Positions 50,739 through 62,035 of a stretch of 64,000 bases of DNA are shown here, piece by piece; position 1 is the first letter of the stretch; each line of letters opens with the position of its first letter. A program made the position numbers and the translations under genes. Origin of the DNA: Zonotrichia leucophrys gambelii (taxonomy: Eukaryota > Chordata > Aves > Passeriformes > Passerellidae); NCBI RefSeq assembly GCF_028769735.1, contig NC_088170.1, forward strand, positions 63,217,085-63,281,084. Direction: 5' to 3'. The notes beneath the pieces were generated by a model. It did not search any database, was not told the DNA's origin, and saw nothing but the letters and a program-made list of their open reading frames with translations.

Positions 50739-51527
50739 AAGTCCAAAATTAATGGAACAGAACTGTGTATGCTTGCATTTCTGAAATAGCTAAAACAGTA
50801 GCACTGGATATTTAAAATAATTTGTTCCTCATAGGATCGTCTTCTAACTGGAGGTGTTTTATCCTAAAACCAACAACATCCTCTAAACTTCCCAATCTTT
50901 CTCTATAGATCCTTGTCTCTAATTTGAGTTTTTACAGAAATAAAATAAAAGATGAATGGACCATTTTAACTATATAAGAGACACACTATATATGTGTCTC
51001 TTTTATTAAGAGACAAATAATTTTAGATAATTATAAAATTATATCAGCTTTATGACCTTTTTTTCTGTGGCAGTCTAATTAAACAAAAAGGCCAAGACTA
51101 TCTTGAGATGTGGAGGAAATGGCTGGATTACACACAGAGCTCTGCAGGTGGGGCAGAGTTTATGGAACCTGCACAGCTCCAATGGCAGTAGCTGTCACTT
51201 AATCTGTGGGCCTTTCCACAGGACCTAAATACATGTGAGTGAATCCTGAAGGAACATCTGCTACCAATTCTGCAGAGCTACTTCCCATACCCTTGAGCAC
51301 CAGCTCTTTGAGTGCTCACCATATGCCTGCACCTCTCATCCCTGACAGCACACACCGCGCGCCAAGCCTGCCGCGACAACGCCAGGATTCAGCAACTCAG
51401 CCTTCAGAGCCAAGGACGTCTGTGCTCCTGATAACTGTGGGGCTCTGGTCTTCTCTGCCACCAGTGCTGCAATCTCCCTACCCCCTTTAGCCTCTGGAGA
51501 CACACTCTTGTTCAGTGCCACCAGCAC

Positions 51528-52033
51528 TGTGTATAATTCGTGCCTTTAAAGTACGCACACGTGGTGCTTGTGAGGTCCCCAGGATGAGGTGAGAGATGAG
51601 AAATCAACTCCATGTTCTCAGAAGGCTGATTTCTATTCTATTCTATTCTATTCTATTCTATTCTATTCTATTCTAATTCTAATTCTAATTCTATTCTATT
51701 CTAAAAATGCTATACTAAAACTATACCAAAGAAAGAGAAATGATACATCAGAAAGCTTAACAAGAATGATAAAGAAAAATCTGTGACTCCTCAGAGCTTC
51801 CTCCTACCAGCCAAAGCTCACAGCTGGACCATGATTGGTCATTAAATTAAAACAATTCACATGGAACCAATCAAACATTCACCAGTTGGTAAACAATGTC
51901 CAAGCCACATTCCAAAGCAGCAAACACAGGAGCAGCAATCAGGTAATTATTGCTTTCATTCTTCTCTGAGGCTTCTCAGCTTCCCAGCAGAAAATCCTGT
52001 GCAAAGGATTTTTCAGAAAATATCGTGGTGACA
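51528..52033 (+). mobile_element. LTR of a songbird-type ERVK-like element, solo or fragment
   Basis: Recognised from its order of words: 'ggatgaggtgagagatgag', 'tcaactccatgttctcagaa', 'ggctgattt', a variable repeat, 'accatgattggtcatta', 'cttctctgaggcttctcagc', 'aaggatttttcagaaaatat' and 'ggtgaca'. I know this layout from passerine endogenous-retrovirus LTRs. The left edge is set at TGTGTATAATTC and the right at GTGACA. No target duplication is evident, so the left edge is approximate. No internal retroviral sequence follows. Confidence 0.65.
51630..51704. repeat. (TTCTA)n microsatellite inside an LTR
   Basis: About 14 TTCTA-type units, with TTCTAA variants in the middle, sitting in the AT-rich middle of the 51528-52033 LTR. 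A likely length-polymorphic marker. Confidence 0.9.
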
Positions 52034-55000
52034 CATACACACTTCAGCTTGCAGCAGCTGTTGGCTCAGCTGAGTATTTTGTGAGGGTAATGAACCAAAA
52101 TTTGCAAGGGATTTGGGAGAAAATGATAAATACTTAAAAGGGGATGTTTTTCAACTGGCTTCAGCCAGTTTGGAGACCAGATGTTTATTTGTTGTGCAAA
52201 CATTGGAAATGTTTGCTCCTTGGATCAAGTTGGTACCTATTTGCATAACTAATAATTACATGGGGGCACATTTGGCTTGCCCCACTCTGTATAAAGATAG
52301 ACAGTAAAATTCCCTTGTGTGATGCTACAAGGCACACCTTTTGGTTTGTACAAGTCAAGGTTAACAAAGATCCAATTAACAGTATAGTTCAAAGATTTAA
52401 AAACAGTTTGGTGGAATTAGATGTCTTTTTCCTGTTATTGACAACTAAGAGATTTAAAATTAAATTTATTGTTGAGTTGCAAATTCACATTTCCTGACTC
52501 TTGTATTATACAAGAAGTTATTTTTCCCTGAAATGTAATTTATTCTGTACTAAACAGTCTCTTAGCTTCAGTCAAAATAATATCTTTAAATATAATATAA
52601 AATGGTCACAGGTCAGACTGTGACAGTACCCATACATTTGCAATGACAAATTGGGCTCATTACAGTTAATACTGACATAAATATTTTAAGGATCTTTTCA
52701 TTTTCTTGACTTCCAGTAAAGTTCCAAAGACTAAATTAAGATCACAAGTCCAACAGGGACCCATCTTTTAGGTACCACTTGTAAAACCAAGAGAAGTAGT
52801 GAGCCTTTGAGTAGAGGCAAAGGAACATGAGCACTGGAATTATTGCCTGTTTAAATCTTCCTGTGTTCAGAGAATCAGTGTGTCCATTCCTTGTAGAATG
52901 GAGTATCAGATCTAGCTGACTCTATTGGCACTTCCCTTTCAAAACAAACTTGGTCTTTTCTATTATTCCATCATTTTTATACATCTTCCATATAGTTGTA
53001 CTAATTTCCATTAAAACTGACGAAATTTTAGGATAGAAATTTATCAAAATTCTCCAGTCTCGAAGCTGATCAGTCCAAATAACATTTTCCTGTTACATTA
53101 TGCAAACATTTAGAAAATTAAAAATTGGATTGTAAAGCCTTTTAAAAATCATTTTTTTTTGTATAAAACAAATCCAGTTTGTCAAAAATTTATTCTCAGC
53201 CTCTTGACAGGCGATGCACTTGCAACTGGGTTGTCTAAAAACTCAGGCTTAAATAATTTCTTGTAGCAGACTAAAGAGCTAAGAAGCAGCAGACATATCT
53301 TCATTTGAGAAGAAAATATATTTGAATTTATTATGTTTCTAAAACACAAGATTATTAAAATCAAATACAATCTGGCAAAAATTGCCTATTGTCATCATAA
53401 TTTCTTGGGTGAAAAGGAAGGTACAATTCCTGTTCCAAGAACAAGCATCATTGTTCTTCAAGAAGTCTGGTAATCAGTAAAATAGGAAAATCTACTGGAA
53501 ATCAGTGAAATGGGAAGATTTTCTTCCCTGGATGGAGATATATCATGTTGACATTATACTGTGTTGGCAGTTTGTGTGGTTTCCTCAGTGAGCTGAGCAG
53601 GGTGGACAGAATGTGCTCTCCCTTGGCACTGTGGGAGGCTGCAGCTCGCTGTCCTCTCTGTGTCCTGTCTGTGTCCCATCTGCAGAGCTCAGCACACAGG
53701 TGCTGGGGACACTGGGGGCAGGATTGAGTCTCCCACCTGCAGGAGCCAATTTAAACCTTCCCAGGTCCAGGGAACAGCAACAGGCACCTTTAAGGTAGTG
53801 CAGGTAAGAGGTGGCTTCAATGACCTCACAGAAACTCAGCCTGTATTGCCGTGGAAGGGTTTGCATCTCTCCACTGATCATAGAAACAGCTTTGAGACAC
53901 TTGGCTCCCAATTTAGATGTCTCAACAGCCTGGGCTTAATTGGAATGAATAACTCTACAGCTACTAGCATTGCGCAGGATGCATTCAGGTTGCCAACTCC
54001 TGATTCCCATCTCCTGGCCTTTTTGCTGTTCCAGTATAAAGTTACAACTATAATCTGGGGTCAAACTGTAGCCCTATGGAGGTACTGGATATTGGTTAAC
54101 AAGAGACCATGAAACAAATCACATGTCAGTTTCCTTGAGAGTTAAATATATTTGTGTAGATCCTGATTTGGTCATTCATTTAAACTTGTGAGAGTCACAT
54201 AATTTCTTTCTGATTACTTCTTCCTGTTTGGTTTTTCTGGTTTGCTTCTCTGCTAGAAAATAAGTATTTTTTAATAAAATACTTGAAAAAAATGTTTACA
54301 TAACTAACAAAGTAAATGGGTAGCTAATGGTTAGCTTCATAATTTTTAAATATGTAAAAATTAAGTTGGCTATCAAGAAAATTTTCTAAATCTGGCTTGA
54401 AATTTTTTAAAGAAATATCTGTTCAAATTAACTGTCACTACAGAGATTAGCTGCATCTCAGGTGGATATGGTGGTTGGAAGATAAAAACTTCCACTATGA
54501 GAACTTCTCCTATTTCAACATTTTAAAAATGCAGACAAAAATATCCCTAATCTGATTAGGAAAAGACTATGTGCAGCCACAAAGACTCTCCCATATCCCA
54601 CAATCAAATCTGAAATACACTGTTATCTGTGGTGCTAATGAAAAGACTACAAGGACCCTCATATCCCTTTGCTTTTCTCAAAATTGTCTGAATAGAAATA
54701 GAACATTAGAAATATTCCTCATTAAAATGCAATAGGTGTTAATATTCATGGCACATACTGGACTTAGCCACTAATTTCAATGTTTCCTGGATCATCATAT
54801 GAAAGTAGTATAAAACTGCTATCATCATCAATATGACTATAAAATAATAAGGACACTTACCGTCAAAGAGCATAAAAATGAAAAGCAAGATTTAAATTGA
54901 TGATTTAAAGGAAACATTACCCATGAATGTGTCAGTGTCCTTTAAGTGGGAAAGGCATATCTTTTGTGCCTCAGCTGTAGATTTTTCTCTATGTGTACCA

Positions 55001-57705
55001 AATAAATTCCACTTATAATCCTTGAAATGTACGGAATGTTTTGTAAGTGTGTTTTAAGAATTCCTACTTCAAGTTGCCTTCTGGTCGATGGTTTGGTTTT
55101 TTTCTTCTATGTTTAGAGAATTTTTTGCACCTAATGTTACAAGTGTTTAGGATAATGTTTACCTTCACAGATAAGTGAATACCTTAATTTGCAGGCTTGC
55201 AAGGAGCCCTATTTGCAATACCTCATTAAAAAGCCTGCATTTATCCTGCAGCTCCAGCTTTCTTACTTAACAGTCTTTCTTATCTTCTTCATCTTTGGAA
55301 ACATATTAAAGTGTCATTAAAACTAAATGCTACTTTCCAAGGCAGTTTCAAAGATTACTGGTCCTAAATATAATTATTTATTATTCTTTTTTCGAGTCTA
55401 GAGGGGGTGGGGTGGGAGTGTTCCAATGGAAACTTTGAAGTCAAATGTAAGGAAAATTTCAGTCTGGAGTGGAAGTTGATTTATATTCCTAAATGGAATC
55501 AAGGTAAAATAATTTTTGTACTATGTGCAGTGTCTGTGCCGTTTGATACTCCATGGAATAATATCAATTCACAGTTCATTGTTCAAGACAGGTTCATAGC
55601 TTATGAAGGAATTGCATTTGTGTTTCTGTATAATAATAAGATTTGTAAGTGGAGAGTGCTTAATGATAAAGATATAAAATCCTCTAATAGTCACCTGTCC
55701 AGAAATTAACATATCAAAAAATCTTTTTGTATTCTCTCTCTCCTTCAAGTCTGTAAGTCAGCAGAGAGCCCAACATTCTCTGCTGTCTAGTTTATGCTGG
55801 GCACAAAGCATTTCCCACATATTTCAATAAATTCCAATTCTTAAGTTGTTTTTTTTTTTTTCCATTTTCCTTTACCTACCATTTTAAAAGCCACATAAAA
55901 CTAAAAATCTATCCCATTTTCAGTATAATTAATGACTGTTTGCCAAATTGTGAACAATTGCTCCCACTTGTTTTTCCAGCAGAGAATAAGAATCTTTCTA
56001 GTGGTTCTCAAGATCTTAATAAGATCCATTACCAATTCCTTCCAGATTTCTCTTTTTGCTACTACTTGAGCAATTCTCAGCTATTTTGTTTCAATAACAA
56101 TTCAGTTGTCTCTCAAACGTCTCAGCTAATTAATGAGCCATGGGGGATACTCTGTGATGCACAACCATAATGATCACTTCAGTTCAACCTCTGGGACTGT
56201 AAGGGTAATAGTTATTCCAAACCATATGGCAGAAGGATTAGCCTTCCATCTTACATTCAGACAGAGCTGAGATTTATTCCAATTTATCAGTATAAATAAT
56301 CTAAGATCATTCCTCTCAGACAACCTGTGTATTTTTGCAGTTTTAATGAAACATATATTTAAAGAGCAATAGTGTTGGATTATTAAATTCACATGCAACT
56401 TGCTGGAAGGATAAAAGCATTTTAATATTTGCAAAACTTTGCAATGCAGCACTTTTCACATATTTGATACTTTATTTTTTCCACCAGCTTGCTGAGTCTG
56501 GATGTCTGTACTGGCGGTCTTGCAGGAGTGACCAACTCATATTCATAATACCTTCTATGAATTTCTATGAAATTATATAATAATAATGTATATTAACCCT
56601 ATTCACTTGAATAAATAAGTTCATAAACATGCATTATATTTTTCTTATTGCACTTCATCTGTAAATCCTAATTCTCTTCACAGAGGAATCCTTTTCATTA
56701 TCCCCATGTTAGAGAGGATAAAATGGAAGTAGTTTGTTTAAGGTAACATAGAAAATCATTTAACCTAGCAAGACTCTGTCTTGAACTGCATTCTGCTATT
56801 TAATTTACCAAACCAAAAAGATTTTTGCTGATACTTTTATTTTGTACAGTGTTAATGTAGATGATTTGTTTATATAACTGAAGAAAAAGCATAATAATCT
56901 GCATTGAAGCTACACAGCCTAATGAAAGCTGAAATAAATGTTATCCCAGGAGTTCCAGGAGAAGACAACAAAAGAGGTCTTACAGAGAGAATTATCTATA
57001 CAATTAAAAACATGAAAGGTACATTAAATCCCAGACAATTAGCTTGACAGTACTGATAGATTATATTTTTCTTTAACTGTAGATGCAAACAGGGACTTTC
57101 TTTTAAATTAGACATTCAATTTCTTCAGAAATATTTCTTACTCTTTTCCCCCAAGCATCACATTTCTGATATAATGTTGTTTGCTATCTACTCAAGCATT
57201 TTCCATAGATAGGTCATTAATTTTGAAATAAAAGAGAAAGTAAGGAACTCCAGATCCTGGTTTTAGGCTGAATTCTAAAGAAACTGAAGAGCAAATTCTA
57301 TGTATCTGCCTGTATGTCCTCTAAATAGCCTGCAATACAATGACCAATTTTAACACAATGTGACAGACTGATAAATGTTTTAAAGTAGTGTTATGGGCTT
57401 CATATCAAAAGATTGTCTGGTAGAAACCAAAAACCGTTAAAATGAAACTCAGAAAAAGGATTCAACTTGGTAAAGTTACAGATGAAATTATTACTATTAC
57501 TTATTGCAATAAAAATTAGTAATTGTTAGTATTACTTACCATGAGCTCAGGCTGACAGTTTGAGATCATTAAGATTATTAGCTGGTAATATCACAATATC
57601 AAATTTGGTGTTCTTATGTTTCAGAATGACAGCATTTTAATATTGTTAAATATTATTTCAAAGATAATTAATTAAAATTAGTCAAAAATATAATCTATTG
57701 GATTT
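52034..57705. other. AT-rich non-coding stretch with a GC-rich island at 53.6-53.9 kb
   Basis: No transposon recognised. A DR1-like pair of nuclear-receptor half-sites (TGGTCA c AGGTCA) lies at 52603-52615. The 53.55-53.93 kb segment is GC-rich and has splice-bordered open frames on both strands (see findings). The 92-codon minus ORF at 56.17-56.45 kb has no motif. Confidence 0.35.
53788..53929 (-). CDS. Possible coding exon, unassigned
   Basis: 142 bp on the minus strand between an acceptor (CCAATTAAGCCCAG) and donor CTTAAAG|GTGCCT. The frame is open from the first codon for 47 codons plus one base: start AVETSKLGAKCLKAVS, later SFCEVIEATSYLHYLK. Coding-like composition, but a plus-strand candidate exon with even better splice sites overlaps it, so at most one is likely real. 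It is not in phase with any exon I propose further left. Confidence 0.22.
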
Positions 57706-58475
57706 CATAGAATCATAGAATGGTGTGGTTGGAAGAGACCTTAAAGATCATGTTCCAAACTCTCTGCCATGGGCAGGTGTATTGGGTTTGCATGGCAGGG
57801 TTTTGGTAGTGGAGAGGATTCTACAGGGGTGGCTTTTGTGGGAAGCAGCTAAAAGCATCTCCAACATCTCTGTGTCCAGCAGAACCCGTGCTAGTGGCTC
57901 CAAGACAGACTGACCATGGCCAAGGCATTGTCAGTGGCTTTGGTGGGCACCTGCCATCTAGCCAGGGTCAGCCCAGCAGAGTGGGGACATCCTCCACAAT
58001 ACCAGACTGCTCAAAGCCCAGCCTAACTGCACTTGAGCACTTCCAGGGATGGGACACCCACAGTTTCTCTGCCCAGCCTGTTCTGGTGTTTCTCCACCCT
58101 CACAGTGAAGATTTTCATCCTAATCCACCCTCTTGTAATTTAAAGCCATTCACTCTCATCACTACATGCCATTGTACAAAGGCCTTCTCCAGCTCTCTTG
58201 TAGGCTCCGTTTAGGTACTGGAAGGTGCTTCAATGTCTCTCCAGAGCCTTCTCTTCTTCTTCTGAATGAGCTAAACTCTCTCAGCCTTTTCTCATAAGCC
58301 ATCTGAACATCTTTGTGGCCTCCTCTGTATCCACTCAAACCTGTCCACAGCCTTTTTTATTGCAGGCCCCAGAGCTGGACACAGCACTACAGGTGGGGTC
58401 TCGTGAGAGTGGAGTAGAGAGACAGAACCACCTTCCCTAACTTGCTGGCCACGCTTCTTGTGGTGGATATGGATT
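57706..58475 (-). mobile_element. CR1 LINE 3' end, interrupted by an LTR fragment
   Basis: Starts with 'catagaatcatagaatgg' and 'gttggaagagaccttaaag', the classical CR1 tail in reverse complement. It is interrupted at about 57778-57983, then resumes with 'ggggacatcctccacaatac' and 'cttccagggatgggacaccc', and runs to about 'cttgctggccacgcttcttg'. About 560 bp of CR1 remain, the longest CR1 piece in the window. The copy is moderately diverged and has no intact reading frame. Confidence 0.9.
57778..57983 (+). mobile_element. ERVL-like LTR fragment nested in CR1
   Basis: Begins TGTATTGGGTTTGCATGGCA and continues with 'ggttttggtagtgg', 'ctacaggggtggctt' and 'ggctccaagacagactgacc', a word order I know from avian ERVL-type LTRs. 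Only about 200 bp are present, so the LTR is internally deleted or truncated, and I see no target duplication. It sits within the CR1 of 57706-58475. Confidence 0.6.
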
Positions 58476-59088
58476 TATCTGCTTCAATTACACTTCAGCT
58501 TCTTCAGTTTTTACTGGGACTTTGCTCTCTTCTCTGTGTTAATTATGGCATGAACTGCATATTCTAAAAACTAACTTTCAACAGCAAAAATTCAACAGCC
58601 ATGTCTTTACTGTAAAAATAAAACCATCTTGGTAGACTGAACTATTTATGTCCATCTTAAAATCTAACAAAAAGCCTGAAAGTGACAGAATGGCTGCTTT
58701 TTCCTCCTGACTGCCTGAGAACCCGAGGGACCTAAGCACAGATCCCATATGCAACTTCCTGACAGTGTATGTAACCTCTACTTAATTCAAGGTTACATAC
58801 TAGCCTGAAATATATTTTTTATCAAAAATAAAATGTTTCTATCCTACTTGGTCCACTATCTTCACTGTTTGCCAGTTATTACCTCAGGCTATTCTGTGGG
58901 GCTTCTGAGTAGTTATAACTTCTCCTCTGGATGCTGTTGTGTTAGATTAACCTCTGGTTCTCAAAAGGTCATGTTTTTATTCATTCTCAGAATCAAACCA
59001 CCAATACATTCTCGTAGGATATCTAAAACCCCCGCTGTATTAAACAAAGGAAATTGTTCATATGTCTTCCACAAGTTTTATTTTCCAA

Positions 59089-59115
59089 ATATATATATAT
59101 ATATATATATATATT
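59089..59115. repeat. (AT)n microsatellite
   Basis: 13 AT dinucleotides. The IYIYIY end of the overlapping plus-strand ORF is produced by this repeat. Confidence 0.9.
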
Positions 59116-61795
59116 GACCTTATAACACTATCTAGCCTGAACACAGTTTCATTGTAAAGCATATGTGAAAGGCAAGAGCTTTTCTTCAGTAGAAAACCAA
59201 AAATAAAGAGCCCCATGAGTTCTTTCTGTCAGCAGGGTGGCATTTCCAGTTTATTTATAGCTGTGTAAAATGGATGCTTTCATTTCAGATTTCTGCCCAT
59301 TTTACAGGAATTCGTAAATGAATGCAAATGAATGCATTATCTGATTTTCTCATGTTCCAAATATATTTTTCTCCTAATAGCTCCAATAGTGTCCGAATCA
59401 AAACCATTTTTCCTACTGAATCTAGACATCCAAACTAGAAAGCAATGGGCAGGATCCATTACCTGGGGATAATGACTTTTCATCCATGAAGAGATAGATT
59501 TTTGTTTCTAACATTTTATGAGGAAATGTTTCTGACTTCCATTTCATTCTTAGAGGAAACAACCCATTTAGGGGATTTAGTTACCCAGATGTTATAAAAA
59601 TATGAATTCGATTAGTGAGGGGGATTGGGGCAAAGAAAAAATCTTTTGTGCGCTTTACTGTAGAGGACTATTCTGAACCTTATGGCCCAGTTCCTAAACA
59701 CCTCCTAATCTGATAGGAGAGTAGCCTCATAGTCTGACCACTGAATTTTGTTCTCTTGTCACCTCCTACAGCTATAAAGCTTTGCTAGGAAGTAGGATAC
59801 ACCAGGCAGTTGGCGACATACTGTAGTGGATAGCCTCAAAACTGGAATTCAGATGACCTGGATTTACTTCTGTTTCTCTGCTGCAGACTGATGCGTCCAT
59901 GGAAATGGATCTCACATCCCTGTGCTTCCATCTCCTCTTCTTCAAAGTAGAAACAGTCCTGTAAAATGTATAATGCAGAGTTCTCGCATGTGCTGATGGA
60001 AAGTGCTATAAGAGAGTAATTTATTAATTGATAGCAGCTGGTTTATGTCACATTGGAGTTCTTTATGCTGGCTTCCAAGCAAGCTATGGTTTAAATTAAA
60101 TAAAACTGAGGGGGAAACAAATAGTGTGAGCATGTCCCTTGTTTTAATTCCACTTGTTTAAATTGCCTTCACTCCTGGGCTGTGGCATTTTGCTGAATAT
60201 TGAGACCCTGTACACTTTCATTCGTGAACTCTGACTTGTTATCTCCTTCCCTGTGTGGTTGCAGGCTGCCAGGAAATATACATGGAAGTTATCCCTCTAT
60301 ACATCAAATCAAGGGAAGAACTCTGTTCCCTGACATACCAAAACATAAGTGTGAGGGATTTTCAAAGAAGGTTTTAAAGGCAGCAGAGGAGCTCTTTGGC
60401 CTGGAATAATCAGCAGGCTGTTCCAGAGCTACAGGGTGGCATAGTAATAAAGGTGTAAAATGTTCAGTAGGTTTGGAAGACAAAGAGGGCAGTCAGAAAA
60501 GGAGAGCTGGCAGGCTGCAGGGAGAGGAAGAGGTGAGGAGGGCAGTGGTGCAAACAGGAGTGGACCTGTGAAGTGTTTTAAAGTGAGGAAGAGAAGCCTG
60601 AACTTAATATGAAAGGAAACCAGGAAAGAGCAACATAGAAAACCTTTGCAGATGTATTTTGGATGGAATGAAAAGAGGCCAAAAAGCTAAGAGCAACTGG
60701 AAGCTGCTCATCCAGATTTGGAATTTTATCTACAAGATTGCCATAGCCTAACCCACCACCTTTTGATCTTTATCTTTTTCAAGTACTCACAAGAGCACAA
60801 GAGCACTGCTGCTGTTGAATTGAAATTGCATTCCACTGCCAGATACTGGATGTAACTTAGCTCCACTCAGCTTAATCATTTTGTCATATCATCATTTAAA
60901 ACATCAGTTTCCCATTCTTCTTTGAAATTACATAATGATGTTCTTTCTGCTGCTGTGAATCACTTCACTATTCATCGTGTAGGATAATGTATAGGTTCTC
61001 ATGCCAGAGATGCATCTAGAGTGCTCAAGCAGATGTTTTCTTTGCATAACTTGACAGGAGGGGTGAATGTAAGGACTTTCACTGATGGTACAACTTGATC
61101 TTTATTTGGAAGAATTTACTCTATAGCTATGCACCACATTGATTTTTCACACTAACCTTCACTGCATAATGCAGCAAAAGTAACAAGGTCCTAAATACGT
61201 CTTATATGTATTTTACAGTATTTGGAATATTTTAAATCACATTAAACCTGGTATATTGATTAAATATACCTGGTATATTAATTTTTTCTGACCAAGAATT
61301 GAAATCTGTCTATTTGGATTTGACCTCTAATATTTATTTATTTGTACCTAAAAAATTATAAGGTGGATGTATTTGATGTTATGCATAGCATATTGCCACT
61401 AAAATTATTGAGAGTATTATTTCATGTTTTAATCATAAGTATTTGAAATACATGGGATTAGTTTGACAATGTAGAAGGAAAAGTCCAAATTTAAATTTAC
61501 ATAATTTATGATTATCATTTAGATCGGTGGAGGGAATTAAAAAATATATTTGCTTATAGCTACATTTACCAGGCTGTTCTTTTTAGTTAGATACCTTCAA
61601 GAACTCACTGTGTTAGATTCCTTCCCTTGCACTACTAAAAAGGAAGGCCATAAATCAAATTTGAATTTCTGCTAGCACCATAACATCAGACTTCCAGTAT
61701 TAAATCCTCTATATAGAATAGTAATACAGGCATGTGAGCTATTTGTTTTCCCATTTATATGCACTCTCTCTGGATGCAGCAAAATTTTTTTATCA

Positions 61796-62035
61796 TGTCT
61801 GAGGTCCAGGTCCAACACTGTCTCCTCTCACAGTTCTACATCGCAGGTTTTCAGAGAAAAAAAATTCAGTATTATCTAGGAAGCCTCTTTTCACTCTCTG
61901 CAGACCCATTTTTTTAGCTGTGGTAACAAAATCAGCCAAAAGATTGCTAACTTGCACTGAACTCCTTCTTTCATACCTAATTGCCAAAGTATATAGTAAC
62001 TTTGAAAGGGTGATAGTTCTGGCATTTCTACTTCA
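61796..62035 (-). CDS. Protein-like open block, possible exon
   Basis: About 80 open codons on the minus strand ending in TGA. Inside, an acceptor with a good pyrimidine tract (GATTTTGTTACCACAG, exon from about 61919) and a donor-like GAACT|GTGAGA (about 61839) enclose 26 open codons reading KKMGLQRVKRGFLDNT and then FFSENLRCRT. The composition resembles a real protein, but an eight-T run and the lack of phase-linked neighbours keep this speculative. Confidence 0.2.

Larger units (their letters stand above)
46191..51527. other. AT-rich stretch with unassigned open blocks
   Basis: No transposon recognised. Overlapping minus-strand ORFs at 47.48-47.79 kb (GC-richer) and one at 50.25-50.49 kb are described separately or rejected. 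A 23-bp segment near 48460 has excellent minus-strand acceptor and donor motifs but is too short to judge. At 51340-51420 there is a small CpG-rich patch (accgcgcgcc, gccgcgacaacgcc). Confidence 0.35.

Noticed and set aside
53660..54112. 150-codon plus-strand ORF, the longest outside the LTRs apart from the LTR ORFs
   Set aside because: No motif, low-complexity start and no clear initiation context; only a 61-bp part has good splice borders, reported as a finding.
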